Positions 19,767 through 30,993 of a stretch of DNA of 64,000 nt are shown in pieces; the stretch's first letter is position 1; every line of letters starts with the position of its first letter. Made by a program: the position numbers and the translations under genes. The notes under the pieces are model-generated. The model had not been told where the DNA came from, did no database searches, and saw only the letters and a program-made list of their open reading frames with translations. Source of the stretch: Isoetes taiwanensis (Eukaryota; Streptophyta; Lycopodiopsida; Isoetales; Isoetaceae); NCBI GenBank assembly GCA_021234155.1, contig JAJEKV010000027.1, positions 4,586,623 through 4,650,622 of the forward strand, given 5' to 3'.

Positions 19767-20551
19767 ATGGCAAGAACTAAGCAAACCGCAAGGATCCATC
19801 CGTGTGGTGTAAGGCCGGTGATTACATTAGTCCGCCTTCTTCATCCGACTCAAGTCTTTGATAGAGATTCTCCTCCTCCCACCATGCCTAACGTAAGACC
19901 CGGAAAAGAAATCCGCATGACGCATCTGGGCGGAGAAGCGCCTCCGGAGTAAGTAGGGAGGTGCACTCCGGTTGAGACGAGGATGAAAATGTGAGAGACC
20001 GGCGAGCGTAATATGACGCGGATTAATTATTGGGCAGCCGCCTCTTCTTGCTCTTCCCTGCCCTCCCTGCTCCTCCCGTGGAGGTGCCGGACCTTCAAAT
20101 CAAAGGAGGAGGCCCAACGCCGTAAAGGGAAGGCGACTCAGAATGTGAGGAGACGGCCGGAAGAGTCGGCCGAGGAACACCGCAGATGCTTTGGTGAGGA
20201 GGCGGCCGAAGAGTCGGCCGAGCAAATGTGCTCCAAATGCCGGGTGGGTGAGGGTAGTGGCCTAGCGGAAGACGGCCCCAGCATTAAAGCTCGCGAGATT
20301 AAGAAGTATCGTAAGAGCACTAAGATGGTCATTCCGCCTCCCATTTGCCGTGCTCGTGAGAGAGATTCTCAAGAGTGTGGTGCGATACATCATACCGCAT
20401 CATAATTCAAGCAACCGCCTTAAATGCTCTTCAAATGGTTTCGAAGCGGTTGGTGTCGGGCCTGTTCGAGGACTCGCAGCCTTTGCAAAGAATACATGCC
20501 AAGCGGGTGGATCATGTCATGCCCAAGGACATGCGCCTCGCCTTACGATAA
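19767..20551 (+). pseudogene. Histone H3-like gene with extended tail, frameshifted
   Basis: The first residues MARTKQTAR are exactly the canonical H3 N-terminus, but the sequence then departs (IHPCGVRP). About 170 codons of Pro- and Glu/Ala-rich sequence follow, including CSKCRVGEGSGLAEDG, instead of the usual 30-odd tail residues. The H3 fold then resumes: REIKKYRKSTKMVI (20294 on; H3 REIRKYQKSTELLI), LPFAVLVREI in a second frame, and in a third frame ALNALQMVSKRLVSGLFED then IHAKRVDHVMPKDMRLALR with a stop at 20549-20551. The order and C-terminal length are those of H3. At least three frame changes argue for a pseudogene, or for sequencing indels. A GTATAAAG box lies about 30 bp upstream. 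Confidence 0.7.
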
Positions 20552-20762
20552 GGGATCCCGAGTACTATGGTCAAAATTTTATGGCTGAATACAACAAGAA
20601 GAAAGACCCCCCAGAAAAAAGGCCGTGAAGTGCCTTTGTATTTTTTTCATATGTATAATATTTCTTAATGTAATGGCTTTATAAGCTTAATCTCTTAGTC
20701 CATTTCTTTCTTAGAAGCCTAGCTTCGCACTTTGTATTTTTTTTTTTTAATGTTATACGTGA

Positions 20763-20831
20763 GGATCACACGACGCGCAGCAAGCATTGTGCTTTTTTGT
20801 TGCACATAGTAGTCTTCGCGTCGTGTGATCC
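20763..20831. promoter_or_regulatory. Intergenic hairpin with perfect 15-bp arms
   Basis: GGATCACACGACGCG at 20763-20777 pairs with CGCGTCGTGTGATCC at 20817-20831. It lies after the H3-like gene and a T-rich stretch with ATAATATTTC, and before a telomere-type repeat. It is the best-preserved copy of the element's recurring motif. Confidence 0.6.
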
Positions 20832-20833
20832 AA

Positions 20834-20857
20834 CCCTAACCCTAACCCTAACCCTAA
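20834..20857 (+). repeat. Interstitial telomere-type repeat, four CCCTAA units
   Basis: Four uninterrupted CCCTAA units (plant telomere repeats are TTTAGGG, i.e. CCCTAAA) start three bases after the hairpin. The unit is one base short of the plant type, so it may be a telo-box-like promoter element rather than true telomeric DNA. Confidence 0.6.
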
Positions 20858-20984
20858 AATGTACGGACAAATCTCCCCACAACGGCTGTGTCCCCTTTCA
20901 TAATCGACAACGGCTACTTGAGTTCAAAAGTGACAGCGCCTTACCGCTCCTAAACATCTTCTTGTTTTCGTCGTTTGCTTCGCC

Positions 20985-22384
20985 ATGGATTGTTATGTGA
21001 AGTTCCTGGAATGGTATGCATCCGCCCCTCATGACAACGAGGAAGTTAAGGCCGACCGCGATTTATCCGTTCTATTGCAAGGAGTTGGACATCATGGCAA
21101 ACGAAAGAGCGAGCTTGGATGCTATCGCGAGGTTGCCTTAGCTTTCACCCGACCGCTTGGTCTCAAATAAGACGCCCTTTGCGTGATGTCCCCTCGCTCG
21201 TGGATTCCAAAACCAGCTCTAGAGGAGGCGGCTTCCCATTTGCAAACAGGGAAGATGTTTTTCAAGAATGCTGCGCAACGGGCTCCTCCTGGCTGCGTCC
21301 CTTGTGCTTAAGAAGGTATCTTATTTCTCTTTGCCGCTTGCATTTGCTAGTTATTGCATTCTCGCCGCTACCAAACCGAAGATACACCGAAACAATGAAA
21401 TCTTTAAGCCAAGGGGGGGTCGGTTATGTGTGATGATGCCGACTATGACATAGAAATGGAGATAGATCTACAAGAAGAAGAGCAAGAATGTAGGAGTTTT
21501 AGCTTCGACGACCGGCCTTGGGTGAACCCGGAGGAGGGAGATGATTCTCAAGGTGATGAGGATGGGGATGAGGATGAAAAGAAGTTGTCCGACATAACGC
21601 CAATTTTAGTGGAAGGCAAAGAATACTTATTGCTAAGGATATAATTGAGGAACCCGCCTTTGTTACTTAATGTGTGCTAGGGAAGACGAGCTTATCAAGA
21701 CCTTGGCCGAATGGGTAAACTTAGGCCTAGATTTTGAAGAGGATTTGGACAAAGAGATGTTTGAAGTGTCTAATTATACCGGCAATGCTATAAAGCTTAA
21801 AGAAGCCTATGAGAGGCTGGAGTCTCGATTTGCTCAAGATGAGGCTAATCTACCAACGGAAGAAGAATTCCAAATACTCGGTGCAAAGCTGCCAACAGAT
21901 CTGCAGTTTGGCGTGCCCTTCACCAATCAATAAAGATAAGCCCGGTAGATGAGGATAAATGTGAAGAAGATAATCTTGAGGGTTCTTATTTGTGGGAAGT
22001 AGATGATTTTTCTTGCCGACATGCACGCTGGGGACAGGGAAAGATTGAAGGACTCTACATTGTTACGATATATCTCAAGATTCGCTAATGGGGAGATAAT
22101 CATCTTCAGCCAAACTTTCAAATCCAAAAGGTGCGAGTTTGTCTATTACATCCGTGCATTATGCATGTTCGGGAACCATTCCCAATTGGCATCAAACACC
22201 GAAAAGGGTGATAGCAATTCGGTATATGCCAGATGTTGTGTTACAATATTTTGACGACCAAGCCGCGGCCTCATGGGGCGAGCAATATGTTAAATTTTTA
22301 GTCACCGGCTTGACTCACCCAAGGTTGGAAGTCAGGTCGATAACATGGAAGTCATTGCCTTGTTGGATCGGTCGCAGGGATTGA
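20985..22384 (+). pseudogene. Gene for an acidic protein, broken into several frames
   Basis: I do not recognise the product. Frames in order: 20985-21170 (MDCYVKFLEWYASAPHDNEE), 21426-21644 with a D/E-rich stretch (EEGDDSQGDEDGDEDEKK), 21670-21933 (EDELIKTLAEWVNLGLDFEE, then helical), about 21930-22080 (WEVDDFSCRHARWGQGKIEG) and 22139-22384 (IAIRYMPDVVLQYFDDQAAA). The continuity of protein-like composition across frame changes suggests one decayed gene of about 400 residues rather than several genes. It is followed by the first coiled-coil cassette. Confidence 0.4.
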
Positions 22385-22630
22385 AAGAGCATGAAATTGA
22401 CGACGAAGCTTGAGAAATTGGAAGTTATATGTTTTCCAACTTGTATCGGTAAAATTATTTATGTACGATTGTCCTTCCAAATTCCTAATAAAAATTATTT
22501 TATTTGTATTTATTCACATCAAGCCAAATACATCACCGATTTTCTCATCATATCTAGGTTTTCGCCGTCGGTGATATCTATCTCAAGAAATGAAATATTA
22601 TTGGAAAAAGACAATTAATTTATTTATTCC

Positions 22631-23330
22631 TCACACGACGCCGAGAAGCAACTCGTGACTCATGTTATAAATAGAAGACCGATGTCCACGCCGACCTCCG
22701 ACGCCTTCCGCCTTACGCTCATCTTCTACTTCCCGGCTTCCACCTTCCACCTTCGCCCGATGGCATCATCATCTTCCTCTAGCAAGCGACCACGCCAAGA
22801 TAGCACTCCCCAGCCCCCGTAGCTTGCCGGGACATCACCCTTGCGCAGGTGATGAAGAGATTCAAGGAGATCCATGATGAAAACAACCGCCTCGTCCGCC
22901 GAGAACAATGAGGTGGTCGTCGCAGATTAGCCTTCACGAGGGAGGCTGGCCGCCAGACGAAGGACGCTTGAGCTTGTGGAAACATTCGCCATGTACCAAG
23001 AGGCTTAATGAGCCAGCAGGGGCGAGGTGTAGCTTGAAACCGCCACATGATTTCGCGAGCCTTAGAAGATATGGAGAAGAAGCCCGAAGTCATGAGGGAT
23101 GAGAACGCTGCCTTTACGGGCCAAATGGGCAGACATGAAAATCAGCTAGAGGATCATGAAGATCCCTAGCCGTTGTATCTATCTATTTTTGCTTCAAAGA
23201 AAAAGTTTTCTATTTTTTGCTTCTATCTATCCCGTTGTTCCAATGTATGTTCTTTTATTAAAATATCACACGACGCCAAATGCCTTGCTTGCAATTAGGT
23301 AGCAATCAATGGATTTCGGCGTCGGTGATC
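22631..23330 (+). pseudogene. Coiled-coil cassette A (TATA box, MASSSS protein, motif)
   Basis: The cassette begins with TCACACGACGCC. A TATA box GTTATAAATAGAAGACC (about 22667) comes next, then a C/T-rich leader and ATG at 22759 for MASSSSSSKRPRQDSTPQPP. A later frame reads DITLAQVMKRFKEIHDENNR, a coiled-coil-like helix. Stops and frame changes break it. The 3' end has TTTTATTAAAATATCACACGACGCC and a hairpin-like tail ending TCGGTGATCTCCA. Cassette B is a second copy displaced by about 905 bp. Product function is unknown. The basic KRPR suggests nuclear location. Confidence 0.5.
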
Positions 23331-23540
23331 TCCATGCCAAATCCTATTTTGCTTCAATGAGAAGTTCTATCTTTAGTTATGTATCAAGAAAATTACTTAT
23401 GTATAGATTGTATCACCGAAATTATCAATAAAAATTATCACACGAGCTTTCTCGAAGAAAAGACGTTAGAAGAAGTAACGGTCCTTTTTTCTCACACGAT
23501 CACGGTAACGGTCGATTTTCCCCGACCCACGGTATCCTTT

Positions 23541-24240
23541 TCGTCGTGTGACTCAAGCTACTACGAAATCCCATTATAAATAGAAGACCTTCTATCTTGC
23601 CTTTCCGACCTCCGATCCTCTTCCGCCTTCCTCCTACGCTCATCTTCTCCGCCTTCGCCTTCGCCTTCCGCCTTCTCCTCAGATCCTCTTAAAGCCTTCC
23701 GCCCTTCTCATCTTCTCCCCCTTCCGCCTTAAGTCTTCTCCTCCGGTGGCATCTTCATCCTCCTCCGGCCAGCGGCCGGCCCAGGTGCCCAGCGGACATC
23801 ACCCTTCTTTGTGGTGATGAAGAGATTCAAGGAGGTTCACGACGAAAACGGCGTCTCGTGTGCCGAAGATGGAGGCGGTGGGCTGATTAGAATTCACGAG
23901 GGGTCTCCTTGATGACCGAGACCTTGAGCTTCCTTGCGGTTAACCGGTGCAGAGGCCAATAGTCGTAGGGGTCGAGGCGATTTTAGCGCACACAATATTT
24001 TGGCTTAGAAGATATGGAGAAGAAGCTTCGAGCCATGAGGATGAGAACGCAGTTTTTGGCCAGCCTACAGTGATCATGAAGATCCGTAGCCATTGTATAT
24101 ATATTTTTGTTTCAAAGAAAAATTTGCTCTGCTTTTGCTTCTATCCGCTCTCTTGTTTTGTTTTATTAAAAGATCACACGACGCCGAAATGCCATTCTTG
24201 CAATTAGGTAGCAATCAATGGATTTCGCGGTCAGATGATC
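23541..24240 (+). pseudogene. Coiled-coil cassette B (tandem copy of A)
   Basis: Same order as cassette A: motif CGTCGTGTGA, TATA box ATTATAAATAGAAGACC (about 23571), C/T-rich leader, ATG near 23749 followed by Ser codons, VVMKRFKEVHDENG-like helix in one frame, the segment AGAAGATATGGAGAAGAAGC, and the same 3' tail ending in GATCACACGACGCCGAAATG. The leader has expanded CTTCCGCCTT repeats. The frame is broken. Confidence 0.5.
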
Positions 24241-24604
24241 TCCACAACGTACACCTCGCTGTATGTATAAATTCATAATTTATTAATGGAAAAGTATATG
24301 TAACACAAATATCTAGCTAGATTATGTGATAACTTGCGGGTAAATGCTAATTTACATGTGGATGACAACGCCTATTCACATACGTGGCTTGTGGATGACA
24401 ACGCCATGCCAAGGACGTGGCATCTTGCCGCCACAATAACATCACCGTTTTTTACGGCCCGCATACAAGATGCGGCTGGGATATGACGGATCCCATGATG
24501 CGAACATAGGCTACCGCTGCCCAATTGCATGCTATAATTTCGCCTCGTGGGATTATTACACAACTTTATCGGTACTTCATAACCGTAGATTCCAATGTAT
24601 CTCT

Positions 24605-25175
24605 AGTTTCTATATAAAACGCCGAGGCCTTTGTCTTCTCCTATCCGCCATCTCCTGTTCTACCACATCCGCCTCAGCCATCTCTCCTCCGTTCTCCCAT
24701 CACTTTCAATGGCCTCCAGCTCCAGCCCCATCCCCGCCGAGATCTTGTCTCAAGTTTTGGTCAAGGAAATTCGAAACATTCGTGGCTTTGTTTTTAGAGG
24801 AACGGATCCGCCTTCTAAAAGAAAAAAAAGAATGATGAAGACGCCGCCAAGCTGGTTGGCGGCAGAGGAAAAGGCCGCCTTCTACGTGGAGGTGATTTTA
24901 GTGCCGATAATCACCGGGCTGCCTTAGACCGCCAATTGCGCGCCACGCAGATATAACCTCCAAGAGAGGCTTAGGGCCGCAATCGAAGGGAGAGGCTGCC
25001 CGAGCCCAACTCGATGAGCTGGAAGATAAGGTTGCGGAATATGAGAACGTGGTTGGCGGGCGGGCAATCATGTTGGAGGAGGAGCAAAAAAAATCACCGC
25101 CCTCCGTGAAGAGCTTGCCCCGGCGATCATAGGCATCGGGCTCCTCCTAGAGGGGCCCGCTTTTTTTTAATGTTT
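24605..25175 (+). pseudogene. Coiled-coil cassette C (diverged)
   Basis: TATA-like CTATATAAAACGCC at about 24610 precedes ATG 24709 (MASSSSPIPAEILSQVLVKE), a Ser-rich start like cassettes A and B. Basic SKRKKRMMK follows. After a frame change a clear coiled coil reads ARAQLDELEDKVAEYENVV at about 24993-25050. The open frame at 24631-24927 starts 26 codons earlier, but the Ser-rich Met matches its paralogues better. Unknown function. Confidence 0.4.
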
Positions 25176-25486
25176 GTAATTGGTTTTATTTCTCAATGGG
25201 AAAAGTTTTTGACAAATGTGCCAATATTACGTTTCCTATTTTTAATTTTCAATATCCGTGGTAGAGAGAATGACAAGACAGATCACACGGGCAAACCCTT
25301 CATAGGGTTTTAAAGCTCGTGGTGCGATTTCAGCGTCTTTGTGATATACAAGATGTAGTTAGAATAGTTATTAATGTGTTCCAAATGACAAGCATTCATT
25401 AATGTTTCTAGCGGACAACCGACGAATCCGGGACACGCGTCGACAATGCAAAATGAAAGTGTGTTTAATATGTTCAAGCGCCATAT

Positions 25487-26047
25487 GTATAAATTGAGGT
25501 CCTTGCATTGTGCTCCTTCCACGGTTAGAGTCTTTGCTCCTCACTTCTATAATCTTAACATCCCTCCCATTTGTCATCTATGGCCTCCACATCCTCAACC
25601 GGCCGATAATGGAAAACGCGAGAGGATAGAACTCCCTTCCGACATAGTGTTGGGTGTTCTAATGAAGAGGTTGAAGGAGCAAGATGATCTTCTAAAGGAA
25701 AACGCCGCTACAATTCAGCGTAAAGAAGAAGACAATGAATTCAACCTTCTCATGCTTCGTAGAGCGTGAGAGGCAAATCAGCGGTTGAATAGAAGGTCGA
25801 CAGATGACATGCCCCAACAACCGTGACCGAGGTGGTTATGACGGCAACGAGGATGCTAATTCAGCGTAAGAACACGCTGTGCTATTGGGACAGAGCGGAC
25901 ATGTACAAAGAGATGGTGGACAGATTGGAGGAACGTTTGGATAGGGTGATTGCTCGCTTGAGGGGAAGAGATGAAGACGGCGACGAGGACCGAGCTGATG
26001 ATGATGATGAAGATAATGAAGAAGAGCTCGCGACCGAGCAACAATGA
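25487..26047 (+). pseudogene. Coiled-coil cassette D (diverged, acidic tail)
   Basis: ATGTATAAATTGAGG (about 25487) serves as TATA box. ATG 25578 opens another Ser/Thr-rich start (MASTSST). In the adjoining frame the helix LPSDIVLGVLMKRLKEQDDL then LLKENAATIQRKEEDNEF parallels the MKRFKE helix of cassette A. The 25823-26047 frame adds a second helix (MVDRLEERLDRVIARLRGRD) and an Asp/Glu tail. The gene may be nearly intact apart from two frame changes. Two GATCACACGACGCC-type motifs follow at 26130 and 26200. Confidence 0.45.
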
Positions 26048-26279
26048 GTCGTTGTATTTTGTTTTTCAATGTAACATCTTTCACAACTTTAATCAAAAGT
26101 AACCCTTTTTATTATTATCTTGTAAAGCTTCACACGACGCTGGCCACATAAATGCAAGCAATAGCGAACTCCACTTTCATTACCAGATGATACAAATAAG
26201 ATCACACGACGCCAAGCTACAATGGTAAACAAGGTTGGAGGCAAGTACTTCAAGGTCGTGGTGAACATGCTACACATTA

Positions 26280-28640
26280 CAAGTATACTTTACCGATTCT
26301 TTGTCTCTTAGATCTCCACCGCTGCGATGCTAGTGGGGCCCTAGAATTTTGCCAAGCAACTTTCCGCTTTCTCTTCAAATTATGCCAATGGTGTTTACGA
26401 CTTGGGTTGCTCCTTAAAGTGACCTTCTTGTCGATGTTTAGCCATCGCCCTTCTATAAAACCACTCATTATCCTGTCTTAGAGGGTTGGTTCCCACATTT
26501 CCACCCCTCTTTGAGTGTTACGATGAAAGGCTATTTTAGCTTGTTTATGCGACTTCTCCATGCCTTGTGCACTCCACAATCGCTAGGCTTCCATACTTCC
26601 TAAAAAACAAGGTGCATGAGCCCAAAAGATGTGCAAGTAGTGCGGACTTCACTCTCTCCCCATGCGTCTATGAAAGCTTTAATAAATTTGTTATTCGCTT
26701 GCAACGAACATTTCTGCATCTTCTCTTTGTGAGGTCCATTCTCTCGAATGTATGGGAACAATTCGCACAATGCATCCCATGCTTTTTTTTTCCTCAATGC
26801 CGAACGAACGCATCATCTCAGGCGTCCTGCTTCCGCATCAACCAGCAATTTTCCAAATTCATAGACCGCTTTCTCCCATCCGGTTTCCGCTCGAGCCCTC
26901 TCTATGATTCTTTATGAAGGCCGAGCTTTCACCCCCAATTGACACCTTTACGAGGCACACTTGTTCTTCCCCGCCTGCTTCTCATCGAAGCTCTAATCTT
27001 ACATTGCCACCATGCAAACCTCGCTTCGATAGAACATGTTCAACTCTACCAATTCCTTCCTCTCTTCTCTTCTTGTCTCCAAATGTTCCACACAAATCTG
27101 CAGCTCAAAAATATCATCTTGTCGATGATTCTCACAAAGCCGCAAAGTGCGATATGAACCCTCTCTAATGGAATGGGGAAAATGCCATGGAACTTGGGAT
27201 CTTCTTCTCCTCTATTAGGAGCATTTGCTTGGTTAAGGGACAAGGTTGAAACAGTCTTCCCCAAGTGCTTGACTTCCTTGCATGATTGCAAAGATGCATA
27301 ACTTTTGCATGTTCCTTGTCCTCCTCCACTTATGTTGTACATTGCTTTCTCAGTTTTTAAATCAGACGCCAAGTGAAAATTACTTTGTAAGATCCATAGT
27401 GATCTACTTGCAATTTTTCCCTCCCTCGAATCTAGATATTAGACTGGGATGTCAGTTTGATTGAACACCCATTTCAATACCTGGGGGTTTTTTTCTCGAA
27501 CTTTAAAGAGACCTAACCACCGTGTCATCTTCGATTGACATGAGAACCATTTTTCCGCAAGACGCTTCTTCTCCTCGTCCACACCTCTACATCTTTTTGT
27601 TATTCTTGTTGCTCTTTGATTTAGCATGTGCAATTGCATTCTCAATTGCTCTATTCATGATGACAACGGATACCCTCTCATACTTCTCAAACTTGGTCGG
27701 GTTCCATTTCATCCAATTGTATGCAAACTTCAATCTCACCATTAGTTTCTCGCAATCGTTAAGTCATAATATTTGACAAGGAATTGTAAGAGAGTAACCA
27801 GGTCAACCCAAAGATTATTATGCGCTCATTCATTCCAACTATATCACAACAATCCTTTCCATTCTTATCTTTTATGGCTATGGCGGGACCAAAGACATTC
27901 AACGTGGTGCATCTCTCCTAATATGGCATACACCATCTTTGTCCTAGTAACCCTTGTATTCTCGACAATTTGTGGACGTGGAGCTAATACTTTTTGTGCC
28001 CATTCTTTTCAACGCTTAGTGGAATGGCTTGAATAGAGAACGGTAACCAAGCCCACCGATGCCTACATCATCACAAACAAATCTGTACATCCTTCGCTTC
28101 TAACTTCTTGTAGATCCCCCTAGTACCATTTCCAATACCATCTTCTTGAGAGGAGAGTTGTAGGGTCGACAAATCATGTCCACTATCTCCCTGCTCGTCG
28201 CTAGGTTCTTCACTCACGTAACCAAGATTGCTTCTAGTTTCCCGGATCTTAACCGACCTTTGCTAGTGTTGTAAACGGACCTTGTGACCGTGACCTGCGT
28301 CTGAATGCACCTGATCCAAACTTCAGTTCCTCTATCGGTTAGATAATGCTTCTTCCTTTCTCGCAAACCAAGGGGTGTTTTCTTCAAATTCTTTAACCTA
28401 CATTGAAGCCCAAAGTTTGCTCTTTTCGAGCTCTTGGATCTTTTCTTGCAGCTGCCCTATCACCAATTTGGACTTGTCCACTTCAGATCTCAAAGAAGTT
28501 TCCCTCCCAAGCCGTCATTCCTTTCCTTCATCCAAAGTGGAGTAATGAAGCGAGAGAAAAAAGTCACTTGGTTTAAGTTATAATTCTCTTTGTGACAATC
28601 GGAAGCTCATCTCAAGGAACTCAGATTCGATTCAATGCCT
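26280..28640 (-). pseudogene. Large decayed minus-strand gene of the 13.6-kb element
   Basis: Reading the minus strand from about 28640 gives successive frames that join into one protein-like path. It has a coiled coil (SEVDKSKLVIGQLQEKIQEL, about 28490-28410), IVDMICRPYNSPLKKMVLEM (about 28185-28120), FAYNWMKWNPTKFEKYERVS (about 27735-27670), SKMTRWLGLFKVREKNPQVL (27439-27645 frame) and HLGKTVSTLSLNQANAPNRG then HGIFPIPLERVHIALCGFVR (27046-27372 frame). KAFIDAWGESEV lies at 26600-26797. More than five frameshifts or stops interrupt a product that would exceed 600 residues. I know no named domain for it. By size and position it is the best candidate for the element's core mobility or replication protein. 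Confidence 0.45.
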
Positions 28641-29009
28641 TCATCCTCTCAATCTCTCACAATATCCCAAGAGGCCGAGTTACCGCCACCACAAAATCGG
28701 ACTAAACTTGAAACGTCCCAAATGACGGTTTCTTGCCACTCAACGGATCCAATGGATATAAACCGCCATCCGCCCGGATGTCGACACTTTTTGAGCACGC
28801 AATATGCAACATGTCGAGGTCTAAGTTCTTATTTTTAGACCTCCTTTTTGCGATTGAAGACTGGAGCATATTCTCGAGTCGGGTTGGATCCTTATCCACA
28901 CATCATTTGGAGCTTCCATACCAAGTGGATCGCATCGGCGCCGAAATGAATGTGTACAATTTGTATGTCCCAAAGACAATTAGAACCGCTTTGAGGCTCA
29001 AATCCAGGT

Positions 29010-29524
29010 ACTAACCTCGTTTTTGAAATTTGCAACGTGCATATGGAAATCGAAAAGTCCATTCTCCTACAATCCATGCTTTTATACAAAAAGCAAATTC
29101 AAAATTCGAATTGTAGGGGGGGAAGCCCAGTATTGGGATGAAGTAAAGATCCCGACATTTAACTTTTAAGGCGCTAATCGCAAAAACGAAAAGTCTAATA
29201 CAAAGCTTCAACCTACACATTCAAATTTTGAAATGTAGAAGGAATGGACTCTAAATGAAAATAGGGCAAGACAAGAATCTATGATGCGCATGATTGGTAT
29301 CCGACAAACCAAGAGACACCGCCATGAGTTGCCCGATGCTATAATGCAAGTGGCTTTTTAGAAGCGCCCACGTGTTAAGGCCAATCAATCGACAACAAGA
29401 GAATTAAATACATATGGCCATAGATATCACGATTCCCCTTATTCCGGAGAATATTTCAAGCAAAATCGACCCGGAAAAAAAGGGGCGGAAATATGACGTG
29501 GAATGGCTGATAGGAGGCCATTTT
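29010..29524. repeat. Internal copy of the right subterminal block
   Basis: About 500 bp here match 30994-31490 as a direct repeat offset by about 1.98 kb, from the phrase TTTTGAAATTTGCAACGTGC to AGGCCATTTT. Identity stops exactly where the terminal repeat proper would begin, so this copy lacks the outermost bases. Confidence 0.75.
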
Positions 29525-30993
29525 AGTTCATAAAACATAATATAACTTGGAATGATAGATATTTTATATGCAAATGGGAGACTATTGACGAGGGACTTGT
29601 GTTTAATTTTAATTTGACAACAAATAAGAAAGTGGATCACACGATCTTGAATTTAGTGTGTTCCATTTTTGTTGCATATGTACTATTAAGCTTGGTGTGA
29701 TCCTTGAAAAATAATATGCTCTTTGAAAAGGGATAATGACTTATGTACTTAAGAGTGGTAACACATGTACAAGAAAAAAAAGTTAGGTATTCAAATGGAA
29801 TTAGAAGCAAAAACTTTTACATTCAAAATTTTTATGGTCAGATGGCTTTACATCATTTTGTAAATTTAAATGCCCTGAGGCTTCAACTATTCACAACAAA
29901 AAGCCCTGAGGCTTGCAAATATATGGTAAGAAGTCGGAGGCAAGCTCGACTAAGAACAAGGAAAAAAAAAAAAGAGGTGCTCGCCTCCTAACAAATTTCA
30001 TTCATCCGCTTCACCATCCGCAAAAAAAAAATAAGAAATAACCGCTAGTTGAATGCTTAAGAAAAGAAAGAAAACATGCATGTACCATGAACTAACGCCA
30101 TGAGCTCCTCAAGTCGCAGATTCGCCTTCAACTTCTTCATCTTCTTCATCATCTTCGGCTTCTTCTCCGCCGGTAGACCACTCATTTTCATTTCAAGAAT
30201 CTCCTATCCAAAATTCTTCAAGAACACTGTGATGAACTCCCTCGCCAAATTTCCTCCGATTCCTCATTCTCCGATTCCTCAAAAGGAATCGAGGAATCGA
30301 GGCATTCGTAGCAAGAACCGTGGCGGCGGAGGGAATCGGAGGGAACACCTCTTCCAGCCAGTAATAGGCGCCTCTTGGAGAACACCTCCCATTTTCTCTT
30401 AGTAGCTGATCTCTTCATGGCGATGGACTAGAGAAATTGGGCTGAGGATCTAGCGAAGATTGGGCGAGATTGGGGGAGAATGGGCCAATCTAGGCTGGAA
30501 TAGATATAGGCTGGATTAGACGGAAAAATCGTAGGGAATGATTCAGTATTCCAGTCCTATCAACCATCATTACATGCCATTATGTGCATATCTCAAATTT
30601 GAGCCATATCTAATATCTTCCGCTTTTAACCTTATACCTAAATATCCAATATCTTCCTTTTTAACCTTATTCCTAAATATCCAATATCTTCCTTTTTTAA
30701 CCTTATTCCTAAACCTATATGATTTGAGTTTAACCTGAAAATGAACACCGATATAATTCAATTTAACATACTATTTAATACCAAGATGCTACGTCACACT
30801 ATGTCGATAATTGGGATTTAAAAACACTCCAAACCCTCCTCGAGAAAACCACGTAAGTGCCGAATTTCACTTGTGTTTAAGTTTAATTTGACAACAAGCA
30901 ACTTCCATATCGTAGATCGCACGACGTAAATCAAGGTGTGGTATTTTTATGCCCCAACACAATTAAACCTTGTGAGAGCCTAACGTCGGTATT
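29525..30993. other. Spacer between the two subterminal blocks
   Basis: Contains a GATCACACGATC motif (29635) with GTGTGATCC about 60 bp later, a variant GATCGCACGACG (30915), and three tandem 34-36-bp repeats at about 30620-30715 (AATATCCAATATCTTCC). A minus-strand 66-codon ORF (30218-30418, MKRSATKRKWEVFSKRRLLL, acidic end) and a plus-strand ORF on the same DNA (30100-30402) conflict. Neither is convincing. Confidence 0.4.

Noticed and set aside
20834-20857. True telomere or chromosome end
   Set aside because: Only four units, internal, with genes on both sides.
26089-26277. Separate minus-strand gene after cassette D
   Set aside because: Covers two copies of the GATCACACGACGC motif and shows no protein character.
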